Shown one piece after another: positions 25,786 to 34,457 of a stretch of 64,000 nt of DNA. Made by a program: the position numbers and the translations under genes. Numbering within the stretch: position 1 is the first letter of the stretch; each line of letters starts with the position of its first letter. A model generated the notes under the pieces. It ran no database searches. It saw nothing but the letters and a program-made list of their open reading frames with translations, and was not told the DNA's origin. The stretch is from Pseudomonadota bacterium (GTDB taxonomy: Bacteria > Myxococcota_A > UBA796 > GCA-2862545): positions 1 to 64,000 of the forward strand of contig CANNIZ010000002.1 in the NCBI GenBank assembly GCA_947505245.1. Direction: 5' to 3'.

Positions 25786-27600
25786 CTACGCGAACAGCCG
25801 CGCGTCCAACGCCGACTCGTCGCCGCTCTGCACCTGCTTGCACAGCCCCGTGGCCGCCGGCAGGATGTTCTTCACGTAGTAGTCGAGGATGACGAGCTTG
25901 CCGACGAGGTGCGGCGTCTCGCCGCGCTCGGCGATCAGGCGCTTGGCCACGCGGGCCTGCTCCATCGCTTCCACTGCGAGCGCGACGTTGCCCATGGCAT
26001 TGAGGAACGGCATGCTCATCAGCATGGCGCCGTCGACCTTGCCCTGCATGCCGAGGCCGCCCAAGTGCATCGCGGCGGAGCCGACCTGGTTCAGCGCCTT
26101 GTTGATCATTTCGCTCTGCTCTCCGAAGCCCTCAAACGACGCCATCGCGAGGTCCTGCTGGATCTCCTGCATCCACGCCATGAACAGGGCGCCGCCCTTC
26201 ATGCGCAGCTTGCGACCGAGCAGGTCCATCGCCTGCACGCCGTTGGTGCCTTCGTAGATCGATGTGATCTTCGCGTCGCGAACGTACTGTTCGGCGGGGT
26301 ACTCCGCCGTGTAGCCGTAGCCGCCGTACACCTGCAGGGCATCGACGCAAACCTGGTAGCCCTGGTCGCTGCAGTAGCTCTTCAAGATCGGCACGAGCAG
26401 CTCGACCGTGCCGTGCAGCTTGGCCTTGAGCTCCTTGTCCGTCGTGTGCTCGGCGATGTCGTTCTTGACAGCGATGCGGTAGACGAGGCTGCGCATCGTC
26501 TCCACGATCGCCTTCTGATTGAGCAGGTTCCGGCGCACGTCCGGGTGGTTCACGATGGTCACGCGCGCGGCGTTCGCGTCGCGCATGTTGGCCACCGACG
26601 TCCCCTGCACGCGCTCCTTCGCGTAGGAAAGCGCGCAGCTGTGAGCCGCTGCGGCCGTCGCCACGCCTTGGATGCCGACGCCGATGCGGGCCTCGTTCAT
26701 CAGCGTGAACATGATCTCCATGCCCTGGCCTTCGTCACCGACGCGGTAAGCGACGCACTTGTTGGTGCGCTGGCCGAGCGCCAACGTGCAGGTGGCCGAG
26801 CCGAGGATGCCCATCTTGTGCTCGACGCCCACGACGAACGCGTCGTTGCGCTCGCCGAGCGAGCCGTCCGCGTTGAGGATGAACTTTGGAACGAGGAAGA
26901 TCGACAAGCCCTTCGAGCCCGCCGGCGCGTCCGGCGTGCGTGCGAGTACGAGGTGGACGATCTGCTCGGTCAGGTCCTGCTCGGCGCCGGTGATGAAGAT
27001 CTTCTCGCCTTCGAGGAGGTACGTGCCCGGCGTCTCGGTGCGCGTCGCCTTGGTGCGGTTGTCGCCGACGGCCGTGCCCGCGCCAGCTTCGGTGAGGCAC
27101 ATCGTGCCGCCCCACTCGCCGCTGAACAACTTCTGCGCCCACGGCTTGTGGTCGGGGCCCGCGAACGTGCCGATCACGCGCGCGACGCCGGCCGTAAGGC
27201 CGCCGTACATGGTGAACGCCATCGAGCCACCCGTGAACATCTCCACGACGGCCACACCGACGGCCATCGGGAGTCCCATGCCGCCGTGCTCGGGGTTGGC
27301 GGCCGCTCCGATCCAGCCGCCAGAGGAGTACTGCTCCCAAGCCGCTTTATAGCCTTCGGGTGTCTTGACCGTGTTGTTGGACGCGTCGTACTTCACGCCT
27401 CCGCTGCGATCGCCCGACCGGTTGATCGGGAACAGGACCTCCTCCGAAATGCGCCGACATTCGTCCAGCGTCGCATCATAGAGATCCTTGTCGAACGCGC
27501 TGTACTCCGGGACGTCTTTCAGCACGTCCTGGACCTTGAGCTGATCGAACAAGACGAACCGGATGTCTTCGAGATCGACCTTGAAGTGCGTGGCGCTCAT
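25786..27600 (-). CDS. Acyl-CoA dehydrogenase, ~600-residue (DmdC-like) class
   Basis: The 604-residue product belongs to the long acyl-CoA dehydrogenases that end in an extra helical domain, as in the DmdC 3-methylmercaptopropionyl-CoA class. An N-terminal domain comes first, then the FAD-binding strands (MCLTEAGAGTAVGDNRTKA, FITGAEQDL) and the catalytic Glu450 in ITSIYEGTNGVQAMDLLGR. A ~130-residue C-terminal extension follows. The substrate is an acyl-CoA of unknown chain type. GGAGG lies 7 bases before the ATG at 27600. A promoter and a FadR-like operator immediately upstream point to control by a fatty-acid-responsive TetR regulator. Confidence 0.93.
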   Translation of the reverse strand: MSATHFKVDLEDIRFVLFDQLKVQDVLKDVPEYSAFDKDLYDATLDECRRISEEVLFPINRSGDRSGGVKYDASNNTVKTPEGYKAAWEQYSSGGWIGAAANPEHGGMGLPMAVGVAVVEMFTGGSMAFTMYGGLTAGVARVIGTFAGPDHKPWAQKLFSGEWGGTMCLTEAGAGTAVGDNRTKATRTETPGTYLLEGEKIFITGAEQDLTEQIVHLVLARTPDAPAGSKGLSIFLVPKFILNADGSLGERNDAFVVGVEHKMGILGSATCTLALGQRTNKCVAYRVGDEGQGMEIMFTLMNEARIGVGIQGVATAAAAHSCALSYAKERVQGTSVANMRDANAARVTIVNHPDVRRNLLNQKAIVETMRSLVYRIAVKNDIAEHTTDKELKAKLHGTVELLVPILKSYCSDQGYQVCVDALQVYGGYGYTAEYPAEQYVRDAKITSIYEGTNGVQAMDLLGRKLRMKGGALFMAWMQEIQQDLAMASFEGFGEQSEMINKALNQVGSAAMHLGGLGMQGKVDGAMLMSMPFLNAMGNVALAVEAMEQARVAKRLIAERGETPHLVGKLVILDYYVKNILPAATGLCKQVQSGDESALDARLFA

Positions 27601-27612
27601 CGCTGTTCCTCC

Positions 27613-27634
27613 AATGAATGAATCGTCATTCATT
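27613..27634 (-). promoter_or_regulatory. Perfect palindrome, FadR-like operator
   Basis: AATGAATGA (27613-27621) and TCATTCATT (27626-27634) are exact inverted repeats around ATCG. The half-sites and 4-base spacing equal the TGAATGA-N4-TCATTCA operator of TetR-family FadR in Bacillus. It sits between the -10 element and the ribosome binding site of the acyl-CoA dehydrogenase gene, where a bound repressor would block initiation. Confidence 0.75.
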
Positions 27635-27635
27635 T

Positions 27636-27664
27636 ATGCTAGCGGGGCTGACCGCGCTCGGCAA
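27636..27664 (-). promoter_or_regulatory. Sigma-70-type promoter of acyl-CoA dehydrogenase
   Basis: On the reverse strand, TTGCCG (27664-27659) and TAGCAT (27641-27636) are spaced by exactly 17 bases. Transcription would start near 27629, inside the palindromic operator and about 30 bases before the ATG. Confidence 0.6.
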
Positions 27665-27748
27665 CCCTGTCCGTCCCTGAACGGTGCGCGCCAGCCCCGC
27701 CCAATCGGCTCATTTGATCATTTTCTTAATGACTTGATGGAGGGTCCG

Positions 27749-28309
27749 ATGAGTCGTTGCAGGAGGTCTCCCATGCTGACCCTGCTGACCCTCACGTCCT
27801 TCGCAGCGCCGCCCGTCGTGGACGCCGTCGACTCCACGGGCACCTGGGGCACCACCACGATCGCGACCGATCCCCACACCCTAATGTCGCTCCTTACCGA
27901 TCCGAACGAGCTCACAGAGGTCATTCGCGTCGGTCGGGTGCTGGCGACCACCCCCGACGGGGTCTGCACCAAAGACACCATGTGGATGGCCCAGGGGGCC
28001 GGCTCCTCGGTGTTCACCGTGCGCACGTGCCCGACGACGGCGGGCCAGCACTCGAGCCTGGTCGAGAGCAGCGATCTTGTCATGTACGAAGCGGATTGGA
28101 AGCTCACGCCGGTCGCGGATGGCACCGAAGTCACGTATTCGCTCGCGATGAAGAGCCCCTACGACGATTCGGGTGTCTCGATGAGCACGGCGACCCGCGA
28201 GGCCGTGGGCGATTCGCTCCACTACCTCGAACGCCACTTCCGCCCCGCTCCAATCGCGCCCGCGAAGCCGCTCGAGTCCGAAGTCACCGCCGCGCTCGCC
28301 GTCGACTGA
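27749..28309 (+). CDS. Secreted SRPBCC (START-like) domain protein
   Basis: The 186-residue product starts at ATG 27749 after GGAGGG. A second ATG at 27773 also has GGAGG, but the longer form keeps the basic n-region (SRCRRSP) before the hydrophobic LTLLTLTSFAA signal. The mature part shows an SRPBCC/polyketide-cyclase-like pattern: a first strand (TGTWGTTTIATDPHTLMSLL), a helix, antiparallel strands (DWKLTPVADGTEVTYSLAM) and a closing helix (AVGDSLHYLERHF). These folds bind lipids or other hydrophobic ligands. The next gene encodes a second START-like protein, so the two may share a ligand. Confidence 0.65.
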   Translation: MSRCRRSPMLTLLTLTSFAAPPVVDAVDSTGTWGTTTIATDPHTLMSLLTDPNELTEVIRVGRVLATTPDGVCTKDTMWMAQGAGSSVFTVRTCPTTAGQHSSLVESSDLVMYEADWKLTPVADGTEVTYSLAMKSPYDDSGVSMSTATREAVGDSLHYLERHFRPAPIAPAKPLESEVTAALAVD

Positions 28310-28334
28310 AGGACGCCCGCGCCGCAGACAGGGG

Positions 28335-29087
28335 TTGAGGCGCTATGCTGACTGCGCCTTGATCTCCACCCTGACCATCGCCTCCGGGCTCGCGCTTGCG
28401 ATCACGCCCGATGAGCTCGAAGCGACCCTGGTCGCTGCCGAGCCCTACCGCGCTCAGCGGCAGGCCCAGGGGCCGCCCGCGATCCCGATGTCGCAGATGA
28501 AGCGCACCGCCGACGGCACCGTCATCAGCGGGATGATCGAGGTTCCCGGCTCCTCGGCCGCCAAGGTCTACACCGCGTCGATCATCGACGTTCCGATCGC
28601 CACGTACTGGGCCGCGATCAACGACGAGACGCGGCTGCCCGGCTGGAATAGCGTCGCCTACGCCGAATTGCTCGTGGGGAAGCCGTGCGCGGATGGCCGG
28701 CGCGTGCTTCAGTACATTGACGTGCCGTGGGTCGACGATCGCTGGTGGATCGGGCTCCCAAAGCCGAACCGAACCATGCTCCGCAACAGCGGCGGCAGCG
28801 TGCGCGAGCTCACGTTCTCGAGCTCGACGGACCCCACTGAGGTGGTGTCGGCGTCTGGCAAGAAGATCCTCGGGATCGCCGTCCCGATCGCCTTCTCACG
28901 GGGCGGCTGGTTCCTCGTCGCCGTGGACGCTCGCAGCACCTACGTCGAGTACTACGTGTGGACCGACCCAGGCCCCGGCATCCCAGCGAGCCTCGCCTCC
29001 AGCCTCGCAGGCAAGAGCGTGCGCGACAACGTGACCAACATCGCGCGTTTTGCGAAAGAAGGAAAGCCGTCATGCCCATTGGAATGA
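28335..29087 (+). CDS. Secreted START-like lipid-binding protein
   Basis: This 250-residue protein reads from TTG 28335 (MRRYADCALISTLTIASGLALA, a signal peptide). A TTG at 28359 is an alternative, and no ATG precedes the mature region. The body has a START/SRPBCC arrangement: KVYTASIIDVPIATYWAAIND, GRRVLQYIDVPWVDDRWWIG, LTFSSSTD and FSRGGWFLVAVD, with a final amphipathic helix. Ligand and function are unknown. It overlaps the outer-membrane protein gene by 16 bases and follows another START-like gene, suggesting an envelope lipid or pigment handling unit. Confidence 0.65.
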   Translation: MRRYADCALISTLTIASGLALAITPDELEATLVAAEPYRAQRQAQGPPAIPMSQMKRTADGTVISGMIEVPGSSAAKVYTASIIDVPIATYWAAINDETRLPGWNSVAYAELLVGKPCADGRRVLQYIDVPWVDDRWWIGLPKPNRTMLRNSGGSVRELTFSSSTDPTEVVSASGKKILGIAVPIAFSRGGWFLVAVDARSTYVEYYVWTDPGPGIPASLASSLAGKSVRDNVTNIARFAKEGKPSCPLE

Positions 29088-30670
29088 TCCTGCTCGTCGT
29101 CTCGCTGCTCGCGCCGGCCTACGCGCAGAGCGACCCGTTCCCGTGGGATCAGCCGCCGCCCGACGCGCAGCTCGCCGCTGACACGACCGTGATCCCACTT
29201 GGGAAGGGCGCGATCCTCGTGCCCTCGCTGACTGATCCAGCGCTCGAACCCCCGGTCATCCTGGTCATGGCCGATCAGCAGGTGCTGGACGTGCCAACCG
29301 GCCAGCGCGTGATCCTCGATCCCGGCACCTACACGGTGATCGTGAGCCCCTCGTCGCCGGGTGAAGGCGTGGCTGTGTCGGTCGAGGTCCGCGACGCCGA
29401 GACCACGATCGTGCCGGTCCACTGGGGTGCCTTGCGCATCGAGGTCACCGACGGCAAGCGCGTGCCGCACCGAGGCGGCTACGAGCTGATCCGCGCCGAC
29501 ACGCGCCAGCCGATCGGCACCGGCTTCGGAGCCGACACCCTGCAGGGCGAGGCGCTGCTCACGTGGCTGCTTCCGCCCGGCGTGTACCGCATCGTGCGCA
29601 TCGGCAACGACTACCGGGCGCTCAAAGACTTCGCGTCCGTGTACGTGCCCGAGTCCGGGTTCGTTCGGTACCGCCTCGTCGAGGATCCCGACACAGGCGC
29701 GTTCCTCGGCGCGGGCGTGTTGTTGCCTGACGAGTGGGGAACGCCGAAGACGCAGGACAGCCCCTGGTTCAAGTCGCTCATCCTGGGCGCGGACGGTGCG
29801 TTCGCGCAGCAGGCCAACGTGATCGGCCTGCCCGACCAGACCGTGCTCTCCGGCAACCTGTTCGCCGACGGGCAGTTCTCGTACCACAAGGGGGATCACA
29901 CCCTCACGCTGCTCGGCCAGGTCGAAGAAGGCGCTTCGCAGGTCCGATCCGAGCTCACCGGGACCCTGCCGTTCGTGAAGTCGCGCGACCGCCTGCGCGG
30001 TGACCTGTTGTACACGTGGTTCGTCGGCGAGCACGTGGGGCCCTACGCCCGTGCGGCCGCCGAGACCCAGGCGTTCTCGACCAACCTGCTGGTCACCGAG
30101 GACACCGATTTCATCCGCCAATTCCCCGACGGGACCACCACGACCGAGACGGTCGCTGCCGGCGGAAGCTTCCACATCGCCGACGCGTTCCGCCCGTCCA
30201 TCATCCGGGAGGGCGCGGGGCTGAACTGGCGCCTGTCGACGAACCGCTGGTACACGCTGAACCTGCGCGCCGGGCTCGGAATGCGGCAGAGCCAGTACAA
30301 CGGCGCCGCCCAGCAGAACGACCTGCCTGGCACCAACGCCATCGAGTATGCCCAGCTCGAGTCGTACAATCAGGCGGGCGCCGAGAGCACGATCATCGCG
30401 ACCGTGAAGGGTCCCGGCTGGGCTACCTGGTCGACCAACCTCGACCTGTTCCTCGACGCGCGCATCGCAAACCCGGACATGCGACCGGGCGAGAGCCTGT
30501 CGGCCGAGTGGCGAAACACGGTGTCGCTGCGCCTCACGCGCAACCTGTCCGTGAATTGGTTCGGCAACATCGACTACGTGGGCCCCCTGTGCACCAGCGA
30601 CTCGCCTCTCCGCGACTGCATCCAGCTCGACCACAGCGTGCTGTTGCGCGCGTCCTTCAGCCTCCTGTGA
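29072..30670 (+). CDS. Predicted outer-membrane beta-barrel protein
   Basis: The 532-residue protein has a signal peptide (MILLVVSLLAPAYAQ) and a GAAGGA site ahead of ATG 29072. Residues ~60-200 form beta-rich domains resembling PEGA or carboxypeptidase-like regulatory folds (VILDPGTYTVIVSPSS, LTWLLPPGVYRIVRIGNDY). Residues ~240-532 alternate hydrophobic and polar residues in amphipathic strands (LRGDLLYTWFVG, YTLNLRAGLGMRQSQYN, VSLRLTRNLSVNWFGN) and end in LLRASFSLL, an outer-membrane barrel pattern. Export or anchoring of something recognised by the N-terminal domains is a guess. The OmpA-like lipoprotein next door supports an envelope role. Confidence 0.65.
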   Translation: MPIGMILLVVSLLAPAYAQSDPFPWDQPPPDAQLAADTTVIPLGKGAILVPSLTDPALEPPVILVMADQQVLDVPTGQRVILDPGTYTVIVSPSSPGEGVAVSVEVRDAETTIVPVHWGALRIEVTDGKRVPHRGGYELIRADTRQPIGTGFGADTLQGEALLTWLLPPGVYRIVRIGNDYRALKDFASVYVPESGFVRYRLVEDPDTGAFLGAGVLLPDEWGTPKTQDSPWFKSLILGADGAFAQQANVIGLPDQTVLSGNLFADGQFSYHKGDHTLTLLGQVEEGASQVRSELTGTLPFVKSRDRLRGDLLYTWFVGEHVGPYARAAAETQAFSTNLLVTEDTDFIRQFPDGTTTTETVAAGGSFHIADAFRPSIIREGAGLNWRLSTNRWYTLNLRAGLGMRQSQYNGAAQQNDLPGTNAIEYAQLESYNQAGAESTIIATVKGPGWATWSTNLDLFLDARIANPDMRPGESLSAEWRNTVSLRLTRNLSVNWFGNIDYVGPLCTSDSPLRDCIQLDHSVLLRASFSLL

Positions 30671-30680
30671 CGGAGATCGC

Positions 30681-31625
30681 ATGTTCGCCTTCCTGTTGAT
30701 CGCATGTGTGAGCCGCGGCCATCACGAGGTCGTGGTGATGCAGCTCGACGCCACGCGGATGGCCCTGTCGGCCCAACAGGTCGCCGCCCGCGATGACGAA
30801 GCCGCCCGGGACGCGACGATCGCCGCCCTCAAAGAGGAGATTCACGCGCGCCAGGCCCAGCTTGATCTGCTCGCCGGGAAACACGCCTCCCACGAAGCGG
30901 ACCTCGAAGCGCTGCGCGCAACGTACGCGGCCCTGGTCGCCGAGGACCTCGCCGAGGAGTTGCCCGAAGCGCCCAAGGTTCCCCGACCGAAGCCGCCGGT
31001 CATTCAAATCATTCCGCGCGACCGGCCCGTGCTCCGCGCATCGGTGGCGGAGATGACCGCCGCGCTCGAGCTCGCGGCGCGGGATTCGTTCGACGCCAAA
31101 CGCTCCGACGAACGGCACGCGCGCGTCGTGGCCGCGTTCGCTCCGCTCGTGACCTCGGGCTTCGCGGTCGTGGAGCGCCGCGGCGATGCGAGCGTCGTGG
31201 TGTTGCTCGCTGCGAAGCTGTTCAACGAGAACACCGTCGAGCTCTCTCCCCGCGGCGAAGACGTCGCGAAGGGCGCGGCTCTGGCGATGGAGCAGCTGCA
31301 CGGCTGGGACCTGGAGGTGCAGGGGCACACCGACGCGACGCCGTTCCACTCGTCGGACCTGCCGAGCAACTGGGAGCTCGGGTTCGCGCGCGGCGTGCTG
31401 TTGCTGCGCGCGCTCCGCGAGGCCGGCGTCGACGAGCCCGCCCACGTCACGTCTTTCGCCGACACCGTACCTCGCGCGCCGGTGTCGGATGCCGAGGCCG
31501 CGCGGCAGAACGCGCGCGTGGAGCTGTGGCTCAGCGAGATCCCCGGCATCGAAGTGCGCTTCCAGCCCACTCCGCCCGCCCCCGACGCGCCGTCGCCCAC
31601 GGTCCCGGCCGCGCCGACGCCGTGA
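30681..31625 (+). CDS. OmpA/MotB-domain lipoprotein
   Basis: This 314-residue protein has a lipoprotein signal (MFAFLLIAC, Cys9). A coiled coil follows at ~25-95 (RDATIAALKEEIHARQAQLDLL), then a proline-rich linker. The OmpA C-terminal domain at ~165-290 has LFNENTVELSPRGEDVAKGAALAM, LEVQGHTDATPF and NWELGFARGVLLLRAL, the peptidoglycan-binding signature with Asp and Arg positions. It should tie the outer membrane to the wall. The C-terminus is a Pro/Ala tail. The next gene starts inside its stop (GTGA). Confidence 0.85.
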   Translation: MFAFLLIACVSRGHHEVVVMQLDATRMALSAQQVAARDDEAARDATIAALKEEIHARQAQLDLLAGKHASHEADLEALRATYAALVAEDLAEELPEAPKVPRPKPPVIQIIPRDRPVLRASVAEMTAALELAARDSFDAKRSDERHARVVAAFAPLVTSGFAVVERRGDASVVVLLAAKLFNENTVELSPRGEDVAKGAALAMEQLHGWDLEVQGHTDATPFHSSDLPSNWELGFARGVLLLRALREAGVDEPAHVTSFADTVPRAPVSDAEAARQNARVELWLSEIPGIEVRFQPTPPAPDAPSPTVPAAPTP

Positions 31626-32521
31626 ACGTCCACTGGGTCGATCGATTCTGGGCCGCGGTGATCGGCCGTCCACGTATGTTCCCCGCGGGCTGGGGGGCTC
31701 ACGACGCGTTCGCGCGCCTCGCAAGCGGGCTGACCGACGCCCCCGTCGCGATCGCGCCGACGCTGGTCGGCGAACACGGCTCGTTCGAGAGCCCGCTCGC
31801 CGCCGAGCTTCCACCCGCCGCCCGCACGGCCCAGTTCCGCTGGATCCGACCGCGCGACGATGCGCCCACGGTCGTCGTCCTCGCCGCCACCGGGGAGCAC
31901 GGCTTCGCGCGGCGCGCCCGGTGGGCCGCTCCGCTCGTCCACGACGGGATCGGCGTGGTCCTCCTCGAAAACCCCAGGTACGGCGTTCGAAAGCCCGCCG
32001 AACAGGCGCGATCCGCCATGCCCACCGTCGAGGCCGGGGCTGCGATGGCGGCCGCGACCGTGGCCGAGGGCAAGGCGCTGGTGCACTGGCTCCGCAACAG
32101 CGGGGCCCGCAACGTCGCGATCAGCGGCTACTCCATGGGTGGCGCTATCGCCGGCCTCGTGGCAGCAACCTCGCCGTATGAGGTCCCGGTCGTCGCGGCG
32201 GCGACGGGAATCTCTCCGGCTCCCGTGTACACGCAGGGGTTCCTTTCGCGGCAGGTGATGTGGGACCGCCTCGGAGAGGACCCCGAGCCGCGGCTGTTCG
32301 CCGAGTTCGAACGCGTCTCCCTCGCGCGGCAGCGACCCCCGCCGGGCCCCGCCGTGTTGCTCGCTTACGAGCACGACGGCTACGTAGCTCCAGACGACGT
32401 ACGCGCCCTCGCGGCGCACTGGCCGCACGCCGAACTCACGTGGCTCCCCGGCGGTCACGTGTGCGGGGCGGTCACCAGCGGCACCGCCGTTCGCCGCGCG
32501 CTGCTCCACCTGCTCACCTGA
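31622..32521 (+). CDS. Alpha/beta hydrolase (ABHD18-like)
   Basis: The 299-residue product starts at a GTG overlapping the previous stop. It has the nucleophile elbow GYSMGG (Ser in the middle), an oxyanion region near VVLAATGEHGF, an acid in LLAYEHDGYVAPDDV and the final His in WLPGGHVCGAV. The layout and the LENPRYGVRKP block fit the ABHD18 group of hydrolases, whose substrates are unknown. No signal peptide is seen, so it is likely cytoplasmic. The catalytic set appears complete. Confidence 0.82.
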   Translation: MNVHWVDRFWAAVIGRPRMFPAGWGAHDAFARLASGLTDAPVAIAPTLVGEHGSFESPLAAELPPAARTAQFRWIRPRDDAPTVVVLAATGEHGFARRARWAAPLVHDGIGVVLLENPRYGVRKPAEQARSAMPTVEAGAAMAAATVAEGKALVHWLRNSGARNVAISGYSMGGAIAGLVAATSPYEVPVVAAATGISPAPVYTQGFLSRQVMWDRLGEDPEPRLFAEFERVSLARQRPPPGPAVLLAYEHDGYVAPDDVRALAAHWPHAELTWLPGGHVCGAVTSGTAVRRALLHLLT

Positions 32522-32534
32522 ACTCGGAGTCTCC

Positions 32535-32999
32535 ATGTTCCGCTACTTCGCCTACGGCTCCGCCCTCTCGATCGCTCGCACGAGCGAGTGGGCCGAGTCT
32601 CACGGGATGGACGTCGCGCCGTTCATCGCCGGGGTGCCGGCCCGCCTCGACGGCCACCACCTCGAGTTCCGCGTGCATTCCCGGTACTGGCAGGGCCTCG
32701 TCGCCGACCTCGTGCCCGCCGCCGGAGAGTCCGTTCACGGCGTGCTGTTCGAGCTCGACGACGACGCGCGGGCCGCCGTGCTGCACAAGGAAGGCGTCGT
32801 GACGGGGTTGTTCCGCGAGATCACGGTCGAGGTCGAGGCCGGCGGCCGACGCGTCCCTGCCAGCACGTTCGCGGCGGAACCCTCGCGCGTTACCACGCCG
32901 GGCGCGCCGTCCCCTACCTACCTCGACGCGTTGATCACCGGCGCGGAGGAGCGCAAGCTGCCGGCTAGCTGGGTGGCATCCCTGCGCGCGCTCCGCTGA
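32535..32999 (+). CDS. Gamma-glutamylcyclotransferase-like protein
   Basis: The 154-residue protein has the GGCT fold signature YFAYGSAL at its start, a central HGVLFELDDDARAAVLHKEG carrying the usual catalytic Glu, and the PSPTYLDALITGAEE helix at the end. Family members release 5-oxoproline from gamma-glutamyl peptides or act on related amines. The intact signature suggests activity. It ends directly against the convergent lipoprotein gene, leaving no space for a shared terminator. Confidence 0.85.
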   Translation: MFRYFAYGSALSIARTSEWAESHGMDVAPFIAGVPARLDGHHLEFRVHSRYWQGLVADLVPAAGESVHGVLFELDDDARAAVLHKEGVVTGLFREITVEVEAGGRRVPASTFAAEPSRVTTPGAPSPTYLDALITGAEERKLPASWVASLRALR

Positions 33000-34349
33000 C
33001 TACGGGCAGGTGTAGGTCGAGGTGAGCGTGTAGGTGTTCTGCGCAGTCAGGTAGCCCTCGACCATCACGAACACGTCGCCGGTGAGCGCCGCCGTCACGC
33101 TCTCCGTGCTCGATGTCGAGCTCATGGAGTAGTGGAGCTCGTTCCCGAGCGAGTCATACACGTACAGGTCGAGGTCACCGAGCGCGTTGGTGAACGCGAT
33201 CGAGAACGTCCCGGTACAGCCCGGACGGTCGGTGAACCGGAACACGTCGACGTTCCCGCACGCGGCACCCGAAAAGGTGGTTCCGTACGGAGCGTACACG
33301 GCGTCGGCGACGCCGTCGTTCGGCTCGTAGACATCGTCTGCCGGGCAGGCAGGAGCGCCCGTCGGGCAGGTCGGCGACACCGCGACGGTGTACATCAGGT
33401 CGGTCGTGCCGGTGACCTCCACGTCCGTCGGCAGCGACGAAGCGATGGAGCGCACCACCGAGGCGCCGGCGACCGTCGCGACGACCTCAGCTCCACTACG
33501 CACCGTCGTGGACGGGCTCCCCGCCGATGCCGTCGTCGTCGTACTGACCACGCAGCCCGCCGCGGCCGACGGCGTGAGGCGCCACGGATCGGACACGTCC
33601 GTCCCGCACAAGCTGCCCGATCGCATGACGTTGTTCGCGATCGTCTCGGGGCTCGTCGGCGAGTCCGGTTCGGCGTCGATCGGCGTGCACACGCCACCGC
33701 AGGTCTGCGTAAGCGCCAGGCTGTAGGGCGCGTCGCGGTCATCGTACGAGGTGACCCGAAGATCGTACGTTGCCGTCACGGCGGCGGGGTACGTGATCAG
33801 CTCGTCGTCGTCGGTCGAAGTGGAGTGGGCGACCGCGGTGGCCCCCTGGTACAGGTACAGATCGATGTCCGACTGGGCGTGGACAAAGTCGGCGAACGCG
33901 TCCAGCGTGCACCCGGACGTCAGCGACAGCGCGAACCAGTCGTCGTCAATGTCGCAGATCTGAAGCGCCCGGCTGAACGGAAACGCCGCCACGGTCGCGG
34001 TGCCCGAGGTGTCGTTGTCTTCGAGCGCGTCGTCGGGGCAGGCGCCTGTGTCCACCGAGGTATCGATGGAGGTGTCGATCGACGTGTCGATCGACGTGTC
34101 GACATCGGTGTCCGCGTCGGTATCGGCGTCCGTATCCGCGTCGGTGTCGGCGTCCGTGTCCGAGTCGGTATCCGCGTCCGTGTCCGAGTCGGTATCCGCG
34201 TCCGTGTCCGCGTCGGTATCCGCGTCCGTGTCCGCGTCTCCGCCTGTCTCCTCAATCGCCGTGTCCTCGACGTAGTCCGTCCAGCGGCCGGGAATCATCG
34301 GCCAGCAGCCAGACAACAAGATCACCGCGAGGGGCGCGCTCCGGTACAT
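33000..34349 (-). CDS. Lipoprotein with Asp-Thr-Asp linker and PPC-like domains
   Basis: The 449-residue product reads from ATG 34349, which has TTGGAGAC upstream. APLAVILLSGC gives a lipobox with Cys near residue 15; an ATG 30 bases higher lacks a site. After the lipid anchor comes a ~65-residue linker of DTDA, DTDS and DTSI repeats, probably a flexible, calcium-binding spacer. Beta-sandwich units of the bacterial pre-peptidase C-terminal type follow, with SGCTLDAFADF and SDIDLYLYQG in the first and PGCTGTFSIAF and LGDLDLYVYDS in the last. No enzyme domain is visible. Such proteins are common on the surface of Myxococcota. Confidence 0.8.
   Translation of the reverse strand: MYRSAPLAVILLSGCWPMIPGRWTDYVEDTAIEETGGDADTDADTDADTDADTDSDTDADTDSDTDADTDADTDADTDADTDVDTSIDTSIDTSIDTSVDTGACPDDALEDNDTSGTATVAAFPFSRALQICDIDDDWFALSLTSGCTLDAFADFVHAQSDIDLYLYQGATAVAHSTSTDDDELITYPAAVTATYDLRVTSYDDRDAPYSLALTQTCGGVCTPIDAEPDSPTSPETIANNVMRSGSLCGTDVSDPWRLTPSAAAGCVVSTTTTASAGSPSTTVRSGAEVVATVAGASVVRSIASSLPTDVEVTGTTDLMYTVAVSPTCPTGAPACPADDVYEPNDGVADAVYAPYGTTFSGAACGNVDVFRFTDRPGCTGTFSIAFTNALGDLDLYVYDSLGNELHYSMSSTSSTESVTAALTGDVFVMVEGYLTAQNTYTLTSTYTCP
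34049..34238. repeat. Short tandem repeat encoding (Asp-Thr-Asp-Ala/Ser)n
   Basis: The reverse strand encodes repeated GAC-ACC/ACG-GAC-GCG units. The repeat therefore has a 12-base period, with 6-base sub-periods and synonymous variation. It lies inside the PPC-type lipoprotein and forms its linker. Slippage here could change linker length. Confidence 0.85.
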
Positions 34350-34457
34350 ATTCGGTCTCCAACGTCGACCCTTCTTCATAGCCGATTCTCGAAGCGATCG
34401 CAGCGGGTGCGTGTGCACCCGACGAGGTATCCTCCGACCAGCCCCGAGGGAGCCCCC

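Noticed and set aside
34049..34238. Regular repeat that could suggest a CRISPR array
   Set aside because: The units are 6-12 bases, continuous, in frame and encode a Asp-Thr-Asp linker of a lipoprotein; no spacers exist.
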